Translations under genes and position numbers: made by a program
In this document: positions 32,691 to 35,543 of the stretch, piece by piece
Numbering within the stretch: the stretch's first letter is position 1
Layout: every line of letters begins with the position of its first letter
The notes under the pieces: model-generated
Databases searched by the model: none
What the model saw: only the letters and a program-made list of their open reading frames with translations
What the model was told of the DNA's origin: nothing
Source of the DNA: Parafrankia sp. EUN1f
GTDB taxonomy: Bacteria > Actinomycetota > Actinomycetes > Frankiales > Frankiaceae
DNA: 35,543 nucleotides
NCBI RefSeq assembly: GCF_000177675.1
Contig: NZ_ADGX01000088.1
Span: 1 to 35,543, forward strand
Direction of reading: 5' to 3'

Positions 32691-33055
32691 AGTTCCTTGT
32701 CGACGAGAACCTCTCACCGCGGGTCGCCGAACTGCTGCGCGACAAGGGTATCGACACGACGCACGTCCTCGAGCACGGGCTTGGCGGTTCTCCGGATACC
32801 AAGGTCAGCGCGTTCGCCGTCACCGAGAGACGGTCGATCATCTCGGCCGACAGCGACTTCACCACCCTGCTCGCGCTCAGTCGCGGCACTGCTCCCTCGC
32901 TCGTCCTGCTCCGGTCCGGCGACCAGCTCAAGCCCGACGCGCAAGCCGCCTTGTTGCTGGCGAACCTGCCCGCGCTGGAAGCCGACCTCGAACAGGGCGT
33001 CGTGGTATCGCTCAGCACGACCCACGTGCGGGTCCGTCGGCTCCCGCTTCGCTGA
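32687..33055 (+). CDS. DUF5615 PIN-like toxin candidate
   Basis: A 122-residue DUF5615 (PIN-like) protein. The N-terminal FLVDENLSPRVAELL carries the conserved acidic pair, and SADSDFTTL carries further acidic residues expected in a PIN-type metal site. ALSRGTAPSLVLLRSGD and the C-terminal VVVSLSTTHVRVRRLP match the family layout. PIN-type toxins cut RNA; for DUF5615 proteins this activity is inferred from fold and pairing with DUF433. It is coupled to the upstream gene by a 4-bp overlap and appears full length. Confidence 0.88.
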   Translation: MKFLVDENLSPRVAELLRDKGIDTTHVLEHGLGGSPDTKVSAFAVTERRSIISADSDFTTLLALSRGTAPSLVLLRSGDQLKPDAQAALLLANLPALEADLEQGVVVSLSTTHVRVRRLPLR

Positions 33056-33277
33056 GTACTGCTACCCCCGCTCCGGCCCGTGGTTTCCGTGCCTGTCTCG
33101 CCCTGGGCTGCTACTGGCTACGTACCGTAGCCGCAGTCCGTCTCTGTCCAGCAAGTTTGGGTATGCCTGTCATGGCCGGGGCGTCGTGTGCCGCGTCCGG
33201 ACCGCGTGTGTGCGCATTGTGTGCGCGGATGCCCCGGCACGGCGCGACATCGGCCGGCACGTTCCGGCACTGAAAAC

Positions 33278-34104
33278 GGCGGTGTCGCGTTCGGCGAAGG
33301 CGGGGCATGCCCAGTGGCCGGGGCGTCTGCCGGTCAGACGGTTGCGGCGAGTTCGGTGAAGGCGGCTGCCAACCTCAGTCGCGGACTGCTGTCGATCCCG
33401 AGTTCGTAGTGGCCGCGGCGGATGTTCTGCACCAAGGCGTGTCCGGCACTGACGGTCTGGACCGAGCGGAGGCGTTTCAGCCCGCGCATCGGCCGCAGCC
33501 GTGCTTTCAACCGGCCGTGGTCCGCTTCGATCCGGTTGTTCTCCCGAGCGGCATCGACATGACAGGCCTCGGGGAGGAGCTCGTCGAGGATCCTCGGGTA
33601 GACGGGGGCCTTGTCGGTCGTGACCTCGACCGGCCGACGGCCATGGGACAGCGCCCGGGCGAAGAAGCGCCGGGCGGCGGCCTGGTCGCGGCGGGTGCTG
33701 GCCAGGACGTCGATGACCTGACCATGCTGGTCAACAGCCCGGTACACGTAGGTCCACCGGCCGGAGACCCTCACGTAGGTCTCATCGACAAACCACCTCC
33801 CGCCAGGCCGGTGCCGACACGGCCGGGCCGCGTCGACCAGCAGCGGGGTGAACCGGCGGACCCATCGGTAGACGGTCACGTGATCGACCTTGAGGCCGCG
33901 TTCGGCGAGGAGCTCCTCCACATCGCGGTACGACAGGGCGAACCTCAGGTACCAGCGCACCGCCAGAACGATCACCTCGGGCGGGAACCGGAAGCCGGAG
34001 AACTCCGATGCTGGAGCCGGTGGGTGGGCGCGACGTCGACGCATCGCTTGATCATGACCGTTCGGTAGCCGCAGGACAGCGGACTCTGCCGATGCAACAG
34101 CGCC
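33278..34104 (-). mobile_element. second IS6-family insertion sequence, inverted
   Basis: An 827-bp element in opposite orientation to the copy at 31427. The transposase-proximal end at 34104 reads inward GGCGCTGTTGCATCGGC. The distal end at 33278 begins GGCGGTGTCGCGTTCGGC and matches the inverse of the other copy's right end at 27 of 34 positions, so it has drifted. Flanks (CTGAAAAC to the left, CTGCGCGA to the right) show no convincing target duplication. Confidence 0.82.
33334..34044 (-). CDS. IS6-family transposase
   Basis: A 236-residue, full-length IS6 transposase with the same motifs as the plus-strand copy: WFVDETYVRV, YRAVDQHG and NRIEADHGRLK hold the DDE triad. It starts at the ATG at 34044. 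Differences from the other copy are scattered substitutions (for example LKVDHVTVYRW for IEVDHVTIYRW), so they are related but not a recent duplication. The frame is intact. Confidence 0.95.
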   Translation of the reverse strand: MRRRRAHPPAPASEFSGFRFPPEVIVLAVRWYLRFALSYRDVEELLAERGLKVDHVTVYRWVRRFTPLLVDAARPCRHRPGGRWFVDETYVRVSGRWTYVYRAVDQHGQVIDVLASTRRDQAAARRFFARALSHGRRPVEVTTDKAPVYPRILDELLPEACHVDAARENNRIEADHGRLKARLRPMRGLKRLRSVQTVSAGHALVQNIRRGHYELGIDSSPRLRLAAAFTELAATV

Positions 34105-34121
34105 CTGCGCGATCCAGATCT

Positions 34122-34271
34122 ATGACATCGAGAGCAATGGTCTTCGCAACTCCGGAGAGCTGGTTCGTGGACGACGATCTTATCTCCCGGTTCCCGGGAT
34201 ACACGAGAACCCGCTCCGTCTGGTCACTCTACGACGCGGTCAGCGGAATCGCGGTGAAGAAACCGTCCTGA
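34122..34271 (+). CDS. small unrecognised open frame beside the IS6 element
   Basis: A 49-codon frame starting 18 bp outside the IS6 end, with protein-like composition (SWFVDDDLISRFPGYTRTRS, then VWSLYDAVSGIAVKK). It has no clear ribosome site and the frame is open upstream into the IS. It may be the C-terminal relic of a gene cut by the IS, or a short genuine gene. No family is recognised. Confidence 0.3.
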   Translation: MTSRAMVFATPESWFVDDDLISRFPGYTRTRSVWSLYDAVSGIAVKKPS

Positions 34272-34475
34272 CACCCATCGATCTTGCTCTATCGAGCGGC
34301 CCTCCGTGCCGGCCTACCAGGGCAATCGAACGCGGAAAGAACGCAACATAACCTTCTCCGGTATATCCCGATTTTCAGTCATCCTTCTTCAGCGTTCCTA
34401 TCCCAAGCGGGTTGGGGAACCTGCTGCCCGACCTCCTGATCCCGGTCGGTGCCCTCCGCTTCAACCTCAGTTGCG

Positions 34476-35543
34476 TCAGAGCCGCCACCGAACCCTCGGG
34501 CCTCTCCCTGACGACCACGGCCAGAAACGTCGTCCTCCCGGAGGCCAACCAGCAGAGTCGGAACTGCCCGGCGGCGGCGCAGCGCCCGGCCTGACCCCAC
34601 CAGCCGGGATCGGCGGGTCAAGGCGGCGGAGCATCACCAGGGTGAGTGCCAGGGTCGCAGCCCACAACGCGACACCGAAGGCCACGGCCCGCAGCCACAC
34701 CACCGAGCTGTGCGTCCACAGGGGGTCGGTCGGATCGGTGTGGAGGATCTCGCTGCCCAGCTTGGCGACCTCGTTCATGTCGTTGGTGGCGGCAAGGCCC
34801 GCGTAGCCCCAGCGGGCAGGGGCAATCCAGGAGATCTGTTCCATAAACGGCCGGCCACAGACGGATACGAGGCCGCCACACAGCACGAGCTGGGCCACGG
34901 TGAGCAGTACCAGCAACGGCATCGCCTTGTCGGTGGTGTCGACCAGAGTCGAGACGAGCAGCCCGACGAGCATCGAGCCCAGCGCAGCGACGATCACCGC
35001 TACCAGGCACTCCGCTACCGGAGATCTCAGCAGGACGGCGTCCGACGGCCCTCGTCCCAGCAGACTGATGAAGGTGAAGACCACAGCCTGGACAGTCGTG
35101 ACGCAGGTCAGCACGATCACTTTTGACCCGAGGTACGCCGCGGGAGATAGCCCGATCGTGCGCTCGCGGCGATAGATGTGACGCTCCTTGACGATCTCGC
35201 GCACCGAGTTGGCCATGCCCATGAAACACGCGCACAGCACAAGGACCACCAGGACCTTCGTCGCGTTGAGGTTGGGAGCGACCGGCAGGGCGCCCAGACC
35301 GTCAGGTGCCGGGATCGATCGCGGGACGATCCCGAGAAGAATCGGAAACACGACGAGGAGCCTCAGATAGGAGCGGTCCGCGCACACCACTCGCAGATAC
35401 CGCCGGGTGAGGGTGGCGAGCTGAGTCAGCATCGGTTGACGTCGGATGCCGAGCAGCTCTGCCGGTGCCCCTCGTGCCATGGGCGCCACGACCGCAGAGG
35501 GCACGAAGTAGTCGGACGAGCGGAAGCGAGCCGCCAGCTCGGC
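34476..35543 (-). CDS. ABC-2 type transporter, C-terminal part (probable FHA-ABC fusion)
   Basis: The last 355 codons of a leftward gene, open at the right window edge. The visible N-terminal part (ARFRSSDYFVP, then RRQPMLTQLATLTRRYLRV) matches the linker between the ATPase and the ABC-2 membrane domain in actinobacterial FHA-ABC fusions such as M. tuberculosis Rv1747. Five or six hydrophobic segments follow, with VREIVKERHIYRRERTIGLSP (the conserved cytoplasmic helix of ABCG-like permeases) and WIAPARWGYAGLAA near the end. The last ~45 residues are Pro/Gly/Arg-rich and unlike a permease end, so the stop region may be shifted or decayed. The FHA and ATPase parts would lie outside the window. 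Confidence 0.8.
   Translation of the reverse strand, partial: AELAARFRSSDYFVPSAVVAPMARGAPAELLGIRRQPMLTQLATLTRRYLRVVCADRSYLRLLVVFPILLGIVPRSIPAPDGLGALPVAPNLNATKVLVVLVLCACFMGMANSVREIVKERHIYRRERTIGLSPAAYLGSKVIVLTCVTTVQAVVFTFISLLGRGPSDAVLLRSPVAECLVAVIVAALGSMLVGLLVSTLVDTTDKAMPLLVLLTVAQLVLCGGLVSVCGRPFMEQISWIAPARWGYAGLAATNDMNEVAKLGSEILHTDPTDPLWTHSSVVWLRAVAFGVALWAATLALTLVMLRRLDPPIPAGGVRPGAAPPPGSSDSAGWPPGGRRFWPWSSGRGPRVRWRL

Noticed and set aside
33188-33240. Short direct repeat TGTGTGCGC and similar motifs between the DUF5615 gene and the IS6 element, considered as CRISPR or an iteron array
   Set aside because: There are only two copies, with no regular spacing or repeat-spacer structure.

Overview
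The window is high-GC DNA with GTG starts, ATGA/GTGA gene overlaps, many short-chain dehydrogenases, TetR regulators and part of what looks like an Rv1747-like FHA/ABC fusion. This points to an actinomycete (Frankia, Pseudonocardia or Rhodococcus type). The genus is inference only. I see no tRNA, rRNA or CRISPR array.

Region 1 (1-17852) is a catabolic and uptake island for an aromatic compound. A leftward run encodes a three-component Rieske ring-hydroxylating dioxygenase (alpha, ferredoxin, reductase, beta), a meta-cleavage-product C-C hydrolase, a cis-dihydrodiol dehydrogenase, a secreted tannase/feruloyl-esterase-family protein, and the first 57 codons of a 2-keto-4-pentenoate hydratase-like gene running off the left edge. 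Rightward, across a 352-bp divergent region, lie an MDR-family oxidoreductase, an MhpB-type extradiol dioxygenase, an AMP-forming acyl-CoA ligase and a complete branched-chain-amino-acid-type ABC importer (LivF, LivG, LivH, LivM and a lipoprotein binding protein). Together they suggest extracellular ester cleavage, ABC uptake, ring dihydroxylation, rearomatisation, extradiol cleavage, C-C hydrolysis and hydration of the dienoate. The late aldolase and aldehyde dehydrogenase steps would be expected beyond the left edge.

Region 2 (18193-27621) is a second, separate oxidative gene set: two leftward SDRs, a TetR-P450 pair divergent from one of them, then a tightly overlapping leftward operon (aldehyde dehydrogenase, SDR, 3-hydroxyisobutyrate-dehydrogenase-like protein, tandem carboxymuconolactone-decarboxylase-like protein, TetR), with another SDR divergent from its head. 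The substrate is unknown. A striking three-half-site TetR-type operator lies between two convergent genes, where no promoter is expected.

Region 3 (27622-34271) is an accessory zone shaped by IS6-family elements. It holds two intact inverted copies, a truncated copy, two orphan element ends, a broken AraC regulator, a DUF433/DUF5615 toxin-antitoxin-like pair between the inverted copies, and an unrecognised trio in which two paralogous ~168-residue proteins flank a small secreted four-cysteine protein.

Region 4 (34476-35543) is the C-terminal membrane part of an ABC-2 transporter open at the right edge.
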